55,860 nt of DNA from CAYYMD01 sp964472875 (lineage in GTDB: Bacteria > Planctomycetota > Phycisphaerae > SM23-33), in contig CAYYMD010000015.1 of the NCBI GenBank assembly GCA_964472875.1, forward strand, positions 1 to 55,860, given 5' to 3'. Below the pieces are notes generated by a model. It saw only the letters and a list, made by a program, of their open reading frames with translations, was not told the origin of the DNA and ran no database searches. Position 1 is the stretch's first letter, and each line of letters starts with the position of its first letter. A program made the translations under genes and the position numbers. This document shows positions 48,525-55,860 of the stretch, piece after piece.

Positions 48525-50012
48525 GTGAATAAACATCCCATGAATAGACGTGAATTTATGCGCACCTCCGCCGCAGGACTTGGAGCGGCTGCCCTGGGGA
48601 CCAACCTGTCGACGGCGGCCTCAAAAAAATCCACAGACAGGCCCAATCTGGTTTTTGTTATCGCCGACCAGTGGCGCGCGCAGGCGACCGGATACGCAGG
48701 CGACAGAAACGTCAGTACGCCGAATATCGACAAACTGGCGGGGGACTGCACGAACTTCAGGCACGCTGTTTCCAACTGCCCGGTGTGCAGCCCGTTCCGC
48801 GCATCGCTCATGACAGGGCAATACCCCCTGACTCACGGCGTATTCCTCAACGACCTGCGCCTCAACAACAAGGCAGTCTCTTTCGCCCAGGCGTATAAAA
48901 AGCAGGGCTACCATACCGCCTACATCGGAAAATGGCATCTGGACGGCGGGTCACGCGACGCCTACATACCGCCCGAACGGCGGCAGGGGTTCGACTATTT
49001 CAAGGCACTGGAATGCACACATAACTACAATCGGTCGTTCTACTATGCCGGCGAATCACCAAAGCGAAAGACCTGGCTTGGGTACGACGCCTATGCCCAG
49101 ACCGACGACGCTGTTTCTTATATCAACCGGCGAAACAGGGACGGCGAGCCATTCTGCCTGTTCCTGTCCTGGGGCCCGCCACATAATCCTTATCGCACCG
49201 GCCCGGAGGATCTGGTCGCCAAATACGATAAAATGAAACTGAAAATCCGTGGCAACGTTCCCGCCGGCAGGCACACTGATGTTGCGCGAAAGGAACTGGC
49301 CGGTTACTACGCACACTGCACGGCACTGGACAAGTGCGTCGGACGATTGCTGGCGACCCTGGAAAACACCGGCCTGGACAGGAATACCATCTTCGTGTTC
49401 GTCTCCGACCACGGAGACATGCTTCATTCTCACGGAATGGTGAGGAAACAAAAGCCGCAGGATGAATCCATCCTCATCCCGTTTCTGTTGCGTTGTCCCA
49501 CGTCGTGGGGCGTTAAGCCGAGGATAATCAACGAACCCGTCGGCGCCACGGACATCATGCCCACCATCCTCGAGCTGAGCGGTATCGATGTCCCCGACAC
49601 TGTCGAGGGCGAGAGTTATTCTCCGCTTCTCAGGGGCCGGCGCGAAGAAAAAGATCGCCCCATTCTCATCATGAGTCCCCTGCCGTTTGCCCAGTGGTGT
49701 CGAGCCAACGGCGGCCGCGAGTATCGCGGCGTCAGGACGAGCCGATACACATACGTCCGCGACCTCGACGGGCCGTGGCTGTTGTTCGACAACGAAAAAG
49801 ATCCTCTACAGCAGACCAACATGTGTGGGAAGGCGAAGTATTTGGATTTGCAAAAGCAACTGGAAAGTGAACTAGAAAAATTGCTCGAAAAAACCGGCGA
49901 CGATTTTGTTTCCGGCCCGGCCTTGGTCAATCGCTGCGGCTACAATCTGGGCCGTGCCGACTGTATCCCCAATAGGGACCCCGCACAGGTAAGCGTTAAG
50001 TGCAGAAAGTAA
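48525..50012 (+). CDS. Tat-exported sulfatase
   Basis: This 495-residue protein starts at GTG 48525 with AAAGGAAAG just upstream. A Tat signal (RREFMRTSAAGLGAAALG) is visible. The core has NLVFVIADQWRAQ, the formylglycine motif CSPFRASLMTGQ (Cys88), IGKWHLDG and VFVSDHGDMLHSHG. It removes sulfate esters from a sugar or glycan in the periplasm. Maturation needs an FGE or anSME enzyme, which is not seen here. The gene lies between two direct repeats (47901 and 50290), so it may be a later insertion. Confidence 0.93.
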   Translation: MNKHPMNRREFMRTSAAGLGAAALGTNLSTAASKKSTDRPNLVFVIADQWRAQATGYAGDRNVSTPNIDKLAGDCTNFRHAVSNCPVCSPFRASLMTGQYPLTHGVFLNDLRLNNKAVSFAQAYKKQGYHTAYIGKWHLDGGSRDAYIPPERRQGFDYFKALECTHNYNRSFYYAGESPKRKTWLGYDAYAQTDDAVSYINRRNRDGEPFCLFLSWGPPHNPYRTGPEDLVAKYDKMKLKIRGNVPAGRHTDVARKELAGYYAHCTALDKCVGRLLATLENTGLDRNTIFVFVSDHGDMLHSHGMVRKQKPQDESILIPFLLRCPTSWGVKPRIINEPVGATDIMPTILELSGIDVPDTVEGESYSPLLRGRREEKDRPILIMSPLPFAQWCRANGGREYRGVRTSRYTYVRDLDGPWLLFDNEKDPLQQTNMCGKAKYLDLQKQLESELEKLLEKTGDDFVSGPALVNRCGYNLGRADCIPNRDPAQVSVKCRK

Positions 50013-50317
50013 ACAGCCCTGTAAAAACGGAGTTTTGAGCCCTACTTTGCGGCTGCATTATTCTTATAACGTCAAAGTTTTCAGCGTGTGTTTCGTAATG
50101 AAGGGCTGCTTCACACGGTAGTGCACGTCGGCGTGGTTATTCGCTAACAGGAAGATTCAGAAATCAATAAAAAGAAGAATTATGAGCATGCTTAAGATTG
50201 AAGCGTGGGAATCAAAGACAATTGATAATTCGGCGTCGTTTTTAACCAAAGTTTGATTTTTCTGCTCTGATGGGTCTATGGCAGGGTAGGGAGGTTATAC
50301 AATTAAACAGGAGCGAT
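50013..50317 (+). other. Intergenic region after the sulfatase gene
   Basis: No recognised gene is seen in these 305 bases. A 24-codon reading frame (ATG 50180 to TGA 50254, after AAGAAGAATT) is possible but unsupported. The right part (50290-50317) is the leader of the phosphoribosyltransferase gene and is copied at 47901. Confidence 0.5.
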
Positions 50318-50344
50318 ATGCCTCGGGAACTGAAAAATAACGTT
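50290..50344 (+). repeat. Direct repeat of the phosphoribosyltransferase 5' end, right copy
   Basis: This is the intact leader and first codons of the gene at 50318, and it matches 47901-47955 at 54 of 55 bases. Confidence 0.85.
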
Positions 50345-51034
50345 CGCGAAATGCCGCAGCTGCGCGACCGGCCGGGTGTCTTCGCTGACCGTCGCGAGGC
50401 GGGAGAGGTGCTGGCCGAGATGCTCGCCGGCGAACTGCCCGACGATGCGATAGTTCTGGCCATACCCGCCGGCGGCGTGCCCGTAGGCGCCGAGGTGGCC
50501 CAGCGACTGAGCGCGGATCTGGACGTGGCCGTGGTAAGCAAAATCACGCCGCCGTGGAATACCGAGGTGGGCATCGGGTCGGTGGCATTCGACGGGACCA
50601 CGCGGCTGGCCGACGACATGCCGGGTTTAGCTTCGCTGAGCGAACAGCAACTCATCGAGCAGACCAAACAGGCTCGGGCTAAGGTCACCGAACGGATCAA
50701 ACGCCTGGGTGGCGGAAAGCAACTGGCGGACCTTTCCGGCCGCCCGATCGTGCTCGTCGATGACGGACTGGCCACCGGCGGCACCATGCGCCTGGCCGCC
50801 GAGACCGTCGCAAACGCCGGCGGCGGGCGGATTATCATCGCCGTGCCAACCGGCCACGTGCGGGCCGTAAACACCCTGGCCGGAGTCGTCGACACGCTAT
50901 ACTGTGCCAATGTCCGCTTCGCCGTGCCGTTCGCCGTGGCCGATGCCTACCGAAAATGGCACGACGTGAGCACCGACGAGGCCGCAGAAATACTCGATGA
51001 CTTCAAGCGAAAAAAACAAGCTGCAGAGGGTTAG
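50318..51034 (+). CDS. Phosphoribosyltransferase-family protein
   Basis: This protein of 238 residues starts MPRELKNNVREMPQL at 50318, preceded by AGGAGCGAT. The PRPP-binding motif is IVLVDDGLATGGTM, with an upstream AIPAGGVPVGAEVA loop. Such stand-alone proteins are annotated as phosphoribosyltransferases of unknown substrate. Its first bases are copied at 47901, next to a copy of the comM 3' end, so it probably once followed comM directly. Confidence 0.9.
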   Translation: MPRELKNNVREMPQLRDRPGVFADRREAGEVLAEMLAGELPDDAIVLAIPAGGVPVGAEVAQRLSADLDVAVVSKITPPWNTEVGIGSVAFDGTTRLADDMPGLASLSEQQLIEQTKQARAKVTERIKRLGGGKQLADLSGRPIVLVDDGLATGGTMRLAAETVANAGGGRIIIAVPTGHVRAVNTLAGVVDTLYCANVRFAVPFAVADAYRKWHDVSTDEAAEILDDFKRKKQAAEG

Positions 51035-51124
51035 ACAAATTTACCTATGGTTTTATGTTTCGGTTTTGGAAAATCGTCGTTGTGCTGTAAACTCTGCATC
51101 GTGGTATAGATTGGATATTATTTT

Positions 51125-52042
51125 ATGGAAAGTCCCAGTGACATCAGGATTACGCGTCGTGCGGCGCTGGCAGCTGCGATGGGCGGAGGCGCTGCTCTGG
51201 CGGCCTGCGAGGCCGCTCAGACGCGACCAGCCGGTGCGCCGGAAAAAAAGAAAAAAAGGGTCGAATGGGGGATTAAACTTTCGGCTTCGACGCTGATGTT
51301 CAAGGACCTCTCGGTCCAGGATGCCTTAAAAAAAATATCCGAGCTGGACTACCAGGGCGTGGACATCTGGGCCGGGCACACCGGCTGCAAACACCTCCAG
51401 CAGGTGCAGGACCGCCTCGGACCGCAGGGGCTGAGGGAGCTGCTGCTCCAGACAAATCTTTCGCTCTATTCCTTCAGCGTCTACGGCGGCGGGTTCAAAA
51501 AATACGCCGATTTGCTGGGCGAGGTCGGCGGCGGCATAGCGGTCCGCGGAAGCGAAAGACCCGCAAAACCGAAACAACTCACCGGCCGCATGAAAAAGTT
51601 CATCGAATCGCTCCGGGAGGAGGTGGACCTGGCGTCTCAGAACAACAGTTACCTGGCGATATCGAATCACAGCCGCCAGCTGCTCAACAACCTCGATGCG
51701 ATAAAGGCCTTCATGGATATCAACAAGCATCCGCGGCTTGGTTTGGCGATCGCGCCGTTCCACCTGCAGGTGAACAAGGTCTCCGTGCCGGAGGCGATAC
51801 GCTCGGCCGGGAGCAAACTGCTGTTCTTCTACGCCTGGCAGCGTGGCAAGGACGACGAGCAGATGCCGGGCATCGGCCCGGGCGACATGACCCCGTGGAT
51901 GCGGGCGCTGGCGCAAATTAACTATCGCTGGTACGTCAATCCGTTCATGGCCAATCCGCCGCGACACGACAAGGCCGCCATTGCTCTTAGAAAATCCCGC
52001 GACTACCTGCTGGAATGCTACGGCCGTGTGGTGGGGGGATAA
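51125..52042 (+). CDS. Exported TIM-barrel sugar isomerase/epimerase-like protein
   Basis: This 305-residue protein has a Tat/lipoprotein-like N-terminus (ITRRAALAAAMGGGAALAAC). The mature part resembles the xylose isomerase-like TIM barrel: LSASTLMFKDLSVQDALKKI, then YQGVDIWAGHTGCKHL, YLAISNHSRQLLNNLDAIKA and a final FMANPPRHDKAAIAL. It probably acts on a sugar outside the cytoplasm. The usual metal-binding Glu/His set is only partly clear. Confidence 0.85.
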   Translation: MESPSDIRITRRAALAAAMGGGAALAACEAAQTRPAGAPEKKKKRVEWGIKLSASTLMFKDLSVQDALKKISELDYQGVDIWAGHTGCKHLQQVQDRLGPQGLRELLLQTNLSLYSFSVYGGGFKKYADLLGEVGGGIAVRGSERPAKPKQLTGRMKKFIESLREEVDLASQNNSYLAISNHSRQLLNNLDAIKAFMDINKHPRLGLAIAPFHLQVNKVSVPEAIRSAGSKLLFFYAWQRGKDDEQMPGIGPGDMTPWMRALAQINYRWYVNPFMANPPRHDKAAIALRKSRDYLLECYGRVVGG

Positions 52043-52058
52043 TGATTGAGCGGGGACG

Positions 52059-52748
52059 TTACAATTCGCCGCGGTAGACTACGTACTGGTATGTGGTGAA
52101 GCAGCCGTAGCGGGCGAGGCGGCTGAGCCAGGGGCGATTTTCGGCCGCACGTTCGAAATTTTCCGGGCTCTTGCAAAGTATGGTTATCGGCCGCGGTCGG
52201 CGTTGCAGCGAGTTCTCGATATTGTCCAATGCGCCGTCGAGCACCTGCCCGCTGAAAGGGTTGTAAAAGTAAACCACCGTAACGTCGTCGGGCAGGCGGT
52301 ACGCGGCCGCGTCGGCGTTGACAATCTCGATGTCGGGGCACTTCAGTTTGTCGTCGATGCGGGATATGTTCCGCCGGGCCGTGTGCCTCATCTGCGGATT
52401 CAGTTCCACGCCGATGATTTTGCGGAAGCGATGCATCATGGCCGCCATAATCAGCATTCGGCCGGTGCCCGAACCGTAGTCGAGGAATACGTCGCGGCCG
52501 GGCTCCACATCCACGTATGACATGACTTTTTTAAAGCCGCGGTAGCCCGAGGCCAGGTGCATATGGTACGAGGGGTCGTCGTAGCCCAGCCCGGTGTGAG
52601 GGATGTACTTGGCGGTCTTAATGCCCAGCCGCCAGTCATAGAAGCGGTCGTAAACGTAGTCGGCCGCAAAGTTCGCCGCATACTTTGCCGTCTTGAACAC
52701 GCCGTGTGTTCGTAGTACGTCGGCTATCATATCCGATGTCTGTGTCAT
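52059..52748 (-). CDS. SAM-dependent methyltransferase
   Basis: This protein of about 229 residues has the class I SAM fold: DVFLDYGSGTGRMLIMAAMM, then KIIGVELNPQMRHTARRNI and a DVTVVYFYNPFSG catalytic loop. I used the ATG at 52748; a GTG at 52796 would add 16 residues. Neither has a clear ribosome-binding site. The target is unknown. Confidence 0.82.
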   Translation of the reverse strand: MTQTSDMIADVLRTHGVFKTAKYAANFAADYVYDRFYDWRLGIKTAKYIPHTGLGYDDPSYHMHLASGYRGFKKVMSYVDVEPGRDVFLDYGSGTGRMLIMAAMMHRFRKIIGVELNPQMRHTARRNISRIDDKLKCPDIEIVNADAAAYRLPDDVTVVYFYNPFSGQVLDGALDNIENSLQRRPRPITILCKSPENFERAAENRPWLSRLARYGCFTTYQYVVYRGEL

Positions 52749-52961
52749 TGTGTATGTCGTTATTAAGGTTACTGCCTTTGGAGATAATGATAACACATCG
52801 CCTGCGGCGGATACAGAAGAGTTATCCGCCGCCGATTATGTGGCGGCGTTTTCGGCTTCACGCGGGTGTATAATGTATGGTAATGCTGTTGACTTTGTGA
52901 TTTAGTCGCCGGGGCGATGGCGAAAATGTCGCGGCGGAGGCAGCGGGAAATTTAAAAAATT

Positions 52962-52991
52962 TTGATATTGCATGCTAAAGAATACGATAAT
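52962..52991 (+). promoter_or_regulatory. Candidate promoter of the HD hydrolase gene
   Basis: TTGATA (52962-52967) and GATAAT (52986-52991) are 18 bases apart. The start of transcription would lie about five bases before the ATG at 53003. Confidence 0.35.
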
Positions 52992-53002
52992 TACGGCTGA
53001 AC

Positions 53003-54997
53003 ATGTGGCCATTCCGTAAAAAACAACCCCAGCGTCGCCTCGAAGTTCGCAAGCGGCTGGCGGCCGGCGAGGAAAGCTTCTGGCAGCGGTTCCGCCTGCT
53101 GGGCGGGCCCGGCATAATCTTCATCACGGGCGTGATGTACCTGGCGTTTCTGCTGATGGACGTCTGGCCGATGCATCCCCTGGGCTACCGCCAGGGCCAA
53201 TACGTTCCGCACGACATCCACGCCCGCGTGGATTTCCGCGTTCCGATTGAGTCGCCGGTTCTATCACCACGCCAGAGTGAAACCGAGCGTGCCGCAGAGG
53301 CGCCCGCCACCCGTCCGGCCACGATGCCGGCCACGGCGCCGGCGGACGTGGGGGGCGAGGCGCCGACGACAATGCCGGCCGGCGAACCGCCGACCAAGGT
53401 GACCCCGGCCACGGTGCAGCGTTATAACCGGCACTACGCCGGCGAGGTCATCGTCCGCAGCAGCCGCGACAAAATCGCCGCCGGAAAGGAGGAGGCCGGC
53501 CTCGGCGCCGTCGAACTGCAACTGCTGCGAATCGAGCACGACGCGCATGTCGAAAATCTGCTGAACAATCATCCGTGGCGGTTCCGGTTCCAGGTCCTCG
53601 GCCGGGCGCTGGTGCTGCTGGCGATTATGTCGCTGGCGGGGGCGTATCTTTTCTATTACAGGCGGGACATCATCTCCCAGCCGCGGCGGACGATATCGCT
53701 GTCGGTGCTTTTGATCGCGGCCGTGGGGCTCAACAAGCTCCTGGGCCAGTCATTGTCTTTGAATCCGTACATCACCGTTTTGCCCGTGATGATCGTCGGC
53801 GTCATAGTCGCCATCGCCTACGATCAGCGGTTCGCCCTGGCCGCCACCGCGCTGGTCGCCCTGGTGGGCATTATCCAGCTGCGTCAGGAACTTATAATGA
53901 TACTGGCCCCGATGGCGGCGACGTATCTGGCGGTATTCATGCTGCGGGAGATCCGCACACGCAGCAAACTCATCGAGGTATCCGCCATATCAGCCGTCAC
54001 CGCCGCCGCGGCGGTCCTGGCCGTGGACCTGGCCAACGGCGTGCCGTGGCGGTTCATTGTGACCGACGGTCTGTGGGCCGGCGGGGCGGCGGTAATGGCC
54101 GGCTTCCTCGTCCAGGGGGCGCTGCCGGCGGTGGAGAAGGTCTTCCGCTGCGTCACCTCCATGACGCTGCTGGAGTGGTGCGACGCCTCCAAGCCGCTGC
54201 TGAAGCGGCTGGCGATGGAGGCCCCAGGCACCTATAACCACTGTCTCCAGCTTGGCGCGATATGCGAGGCCGCCTCGGAGGCCATCGGCGCCCGCGGCCT
54301 GCTGGCGAGGGTGGGGGCGTATTATCATGACATCGGCAAGCTCAACAAGCCGGCGTACTTCGTGGAGAACCAGGGCGGCGAGGGCTCCAAGCACGAGAAA
54401 CTCTCGCCGGCGATGAGTCTGCTGGTCATCACGGGCCACGTCAAGGACGGCCTGGAGATGGCGCGCGAATACGGCCTGCCGGAGGTGCTGCACGAGTTCA
54501 TCGCCACGCACCACGGCACCACGCTGGTCCAGTATTTCTATCACGCGGCCGCGGAAAAATCCCGCCGCCAGGACGAACGCCAGCCGGACGAGATGGAATT
54601 TCGCTATCCCGGCCCCAAGCCGCGGTCCAAGGAGGCCGCCATCCTCATGCTGGCCGACGCCGCCGAATCCTCGGTCCGCGCCATGTCCGAACCGAACCCC
54701 ACACGGATCGAATCGCAGGTTCACGTGATGGTCAACCGCCGCCTCATGGACGGCCAGCTGGACAACTGCGACCTGACGCTGCGGGAGGTCCACCAGATAG
54801 AGACCTCCCTGACACGCTCGCTGTGCGGGATATACCACGCCAGGATTTCATACCCGGCCCCGGCCGGAAAAAAGTCCGCGCCGTCGGAGACGCCCAACGG
54901 CGGTCCGGACGACAAGTCCGCCCGGCAGGGCGAAGGCGACGAATCGCGCCGCGACCCGCGGCAGCGTTACACCAAGCCGCCCACCGACGAGGCGTAG
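53003..54997 (+). CDS. 7TMR-HD family phosphohydrolase (PgpH/YqfF-like)
   Basis: This 664-residue protein has an N-terminal transmembrane helix, an extracytoplasmic region with a Pro/Thr/Ala-rich insert (about residues 95-135), and six or seven transmembrane helices at about 195-380. The C-terminal HD domain has APGTYNHCLQLG, AYYHDIGKLNKP and IATHHGTTLVQYF, followed by ILMLADAAESSVRAM. PgpH-type enzymes break down c-di-AMP. The extracytoplasmic part is shorter than in typical 7TMR-HDED members. Confidence 0.93.
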   Translation: MWPFRKKQPQRRLEVRKRLAAGEESFWQRFRLLGGPGIIFITGVMYLAFLLMDVWPMHPLGYRQGQYVPHDIHARVDFRVPIESPVLSPRQSETERAAEAPATRPATMPATAPADVGGEAPTTMPAGEPPTKVTPATVQRYNRHYAGEVIVRSSRDKIAAGKEEAGLGAVELQLLRIEHDAHVENLLNNHPWRFRFQVLGRALVLLAIMSLAGAYLFYYRRDIISQPRRTISLSVLLIAAVGLNKLLGQSLSLNPYITVLPVMIVGVIVAIAYDQRFALAATALVALVGIIQLRQELIMILAPMAATYLAVFMLREIRTRSKLIEVSAISAVTAAAAVLAVDLANGVPWRFIVTDGLWAGGAAVMAGFLVQGALPAVEKVFRCVTSMTLLEWCDASKPLLKRLAMEAPGTYNHCLQLGAICEAASEAIGARGLLARVGAYYHDIGKLNKPAYFVENQGGEGSKHEKLSPAMSLLVITGHVKDGLEMAREYGLPEVLHEFIATHHGTTLVQYFYHAAAEKSRRQDERQPDEMEFRYPGPKPRSKEAAILMLADAAESSVRAMSEPNPTRIESQVHVMVNRRLMDGQLDNCDLTLREVHQIETSLTRSLCGIYHARISYPAPAGKKSAPSETPNGGPDDKSARQGEGDESRRDPRQRYTKPPTDEA

Positions 54998-55003
54998 AAT
55001 CAT

Positions 55004-55507
55004 CTACAGCAGGTCGATGAGCCATCGCTTCAGCAACGTCCGCACCGTCAGCAGCGCCGCCACCAGGGCCAGCACCATCACAATCAGATAGATGTCCCAC
55101 TGCCCCATCGCCAGCGACAGGGCAAATCCCGCGGCCGGCGGGTGCTCGGTGTTGGTGGCGCCCATAAAAAATGCCGCCGCCGCGACCGCCGCCGCGCCGA
55201 AGACCAGAAGTGTTATTTTCTCCGGGCCGAATCCGCCCGCCTCTATGCAAAACCTGCCCAGCCAGTAGAAAATGCCGGCCGCAAGGATGCTCGCAAGGTA
55301 CCCGCCCAGCACGTAAACCACGCGAGAGGATACCCTGCGGGGCATCGCCAGAACGACGACCGCGCTGGCGGCAAGGCATGTCACGGCCAGCGGGTTGTCC
55401 CGAATATCCACCAGAAGCACGCACGCCAGCATATACGCTCCTATGAGCATGCTCTGCAGCAGGTACCTCAGTTTGTTCGTGCGGAAGTGCCGGTCGAATA
55501 CTTTCAT
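55004..55507 (-). CDS. HPP-family membrane protein
   Basis: This 167-residue protein has four transmembrane helices and the family signature GATNTEHPPAAGFALSLAMG. Some HPP proteins carry nitrite across membranes; the function here is not known. The gene is convergent with the HD hydrolase gene and lies about 100 bases from repeat copy B. Confidence 0.9.
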   Translation of the reverse strand: MKVFDRHFRTNKLRYLLQSMLIGAYMLACVLLVDIRDNPLAVTCLAASAVVVLAMPRRVSSRVVYVLGGYLASILAAGIFYWLGRFCIEAGGFGPEKITLLVFGAAAVAAAAFFMGATNTEHPPAAGFALSLAMGQWDIYLIVMVLALVAALLTVRTLLKRWLIDLL

Positions 55508-55732
55508 TCGGTCTCTCCCTGTCGCCGGTCGTGTTTACATGACGGCCGGATTGTAAACCAACTCCCCGCCGCTGTCGAGGACGGCGCAGGGCCGGCGGCC
55601 GTGCGGCCGCCCGCGGCTCATTTTGTGCACAGCCGTTCCGCGTTATCTCAGAAATTGCCGGTTTTTTGCGCGTTGTGCCGGGCTGTTGCAGGTTTTTAGA
55701 CCTTTTTGCGCGATATTGCGCGTTTTTTACCC

Positions 55733-55762
55733 TTGACAGGATTCCGTAAGTGTATGTATAGC
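55733..55762 (+). promoter_or_regulatory. Promoter inside repeat copy B
   Basis: TTGACA and TATAGC are 18 bases apart; the same pair is kept in copy A with TATTGC. A start of transcription near 55769 is predicted. Confidence 0.5.
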
Positions 55763-55793
55763 AGTGGTTAATCATAATTCTAACCCGCCGTCC

Positions 55794-55813
55794 GCCCGGA
55801 AGGGCCTTTTTTT
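55794..55813 (+). terminator. Intrinsic terminator inside repeat copy B
   Basis: GCCC-GGAA-GGGC with a GNRA-type loop is followed by C and seven T. It lies about 25-45 bases after the predicted transcription start. Confidence 0.6.
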
Positions 55814-55860
55814 CGAGGGGAAAGGATATTTCGGACCGACGGCCCCTCCGGGCCCAAAGG

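Larger units (their letters stand above)
55604..55815 (+). repeat. 213-bp dispersed repeat, copy B
   Basis: This is the inverted copy of 26577-26789 at about 96% identity (about seven base changes and two one-base gaps). On the + strand it holds TTGACA (55733-55738), an 18-base spacer and TATAGC (55757-55762), then the hairpin GCCC-GGAA-GGGC (55794-55805) and a run of seven T. Only about 45 bases separate the promoter from the terminator. Confidence 0.82.

Overview
This window most resembles a chromosome segment of an anaerobic, GC-rich, Gram-negative-type bacterium, and I favour a Phycisphaerae-like planctomycete. That is an inference from gene content: Wood-Ljungdahl genes (cooC, fhs, metV, a RACo-type activator), a LpxB N-terminal-domain protein, Tat-exported sulfatase and TIM-barrel proteins, and a YdjC/HpnK deacetylase. 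No rRNA, tRNA or CRISPR array was recognised, so placement is tentative.

Layout. 0-8.1 kb: a secreted gingipain-like/transglutaminase-like protein, a zinc alcohol dehydrogenase, an SSS-family symporter, a transposase relic, and small membrane or lipoproteins. 8.1-14.0 kb: envelope-glycan genes (GT2, HpnK-like deacetylase, LpxB-N, GT39/ArnT-like), a RelE/ParE toxin-antitoxin pair and a TPR lipoprotein. 14.2-20.5 kb: cooC and fhs, then a tightly packed group of an unknown secreted protein, aroB and pyrD, then vapBC. 20.7-26.0 kb: a glycogen-synthase-like glycosyltransferase and a restriction-methyltransferase whose coding sequence is split by a four-helix-bundle (S23/IVS-type) gene. 26.0-27.0 kb: non-coding and repeat-rich. 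27.0-28.6 kb: comM. 28.6-47.8 kb: a lower-GC block holding OsmC, STAS, MetV/FmdB/DUF1638, TauE, a PAS-sigma54 activator and then a long + strand run. That run comprises NifX-like proteins, ferredoxins, two MinD-type ATPases with inserted ferredoxin domains, methyltransferases, a RACo-type ASKHA activator, an MBL hydrolase, Nudix, an FMN protein, radical SAM, a CoA-disulfide-reductase-like flavoprotein and a TsaA fusion. 47.8-50.3 kb: relics plus a sulfatase. 50.3-55.5 kb: phosphoribosyltransferase, TIM-barrel protein, methyltransferase, PgpH-like HD hydrolase and HPP protein.

The most notable structural observation is that the 28.6-50.3 kb stretch looks inserted between comM and a phosphoribosyltransferase gene. 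A 70-bp copy of the comM 3' end (67/70 identical) sits at 47815-47884. It is followed at once by a 55-bp copy of the phosphoribosyltransferase 5' end (54/55 identical), whose intact gene starts at 50318. Two insertions, each flanked by direct repeats, explain this: a 19-kb redox/cofactor island and a 2.3-kb sulfatase insert.

The island has its own control logic. A sigma54 activator with a cysteine-rich PAS domain is divergent from a well-matched -24/-12 promoter that would start transcription on the ATG of the first NifX-like gene. Functionally, the window seems to carry the maturation and electron-delivery accessories of a CODH/ACS, corrinoid or other metalloenzyme system whose catalytic subunits lie elsewhere. 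The other standouts are the split restriction enzyme with an embedded S23 gene, and a 213-bp dispersed repeat in inverted orientation (26577-26789 and 55604-55815) carrying a promoter immediately followed by a terminator.
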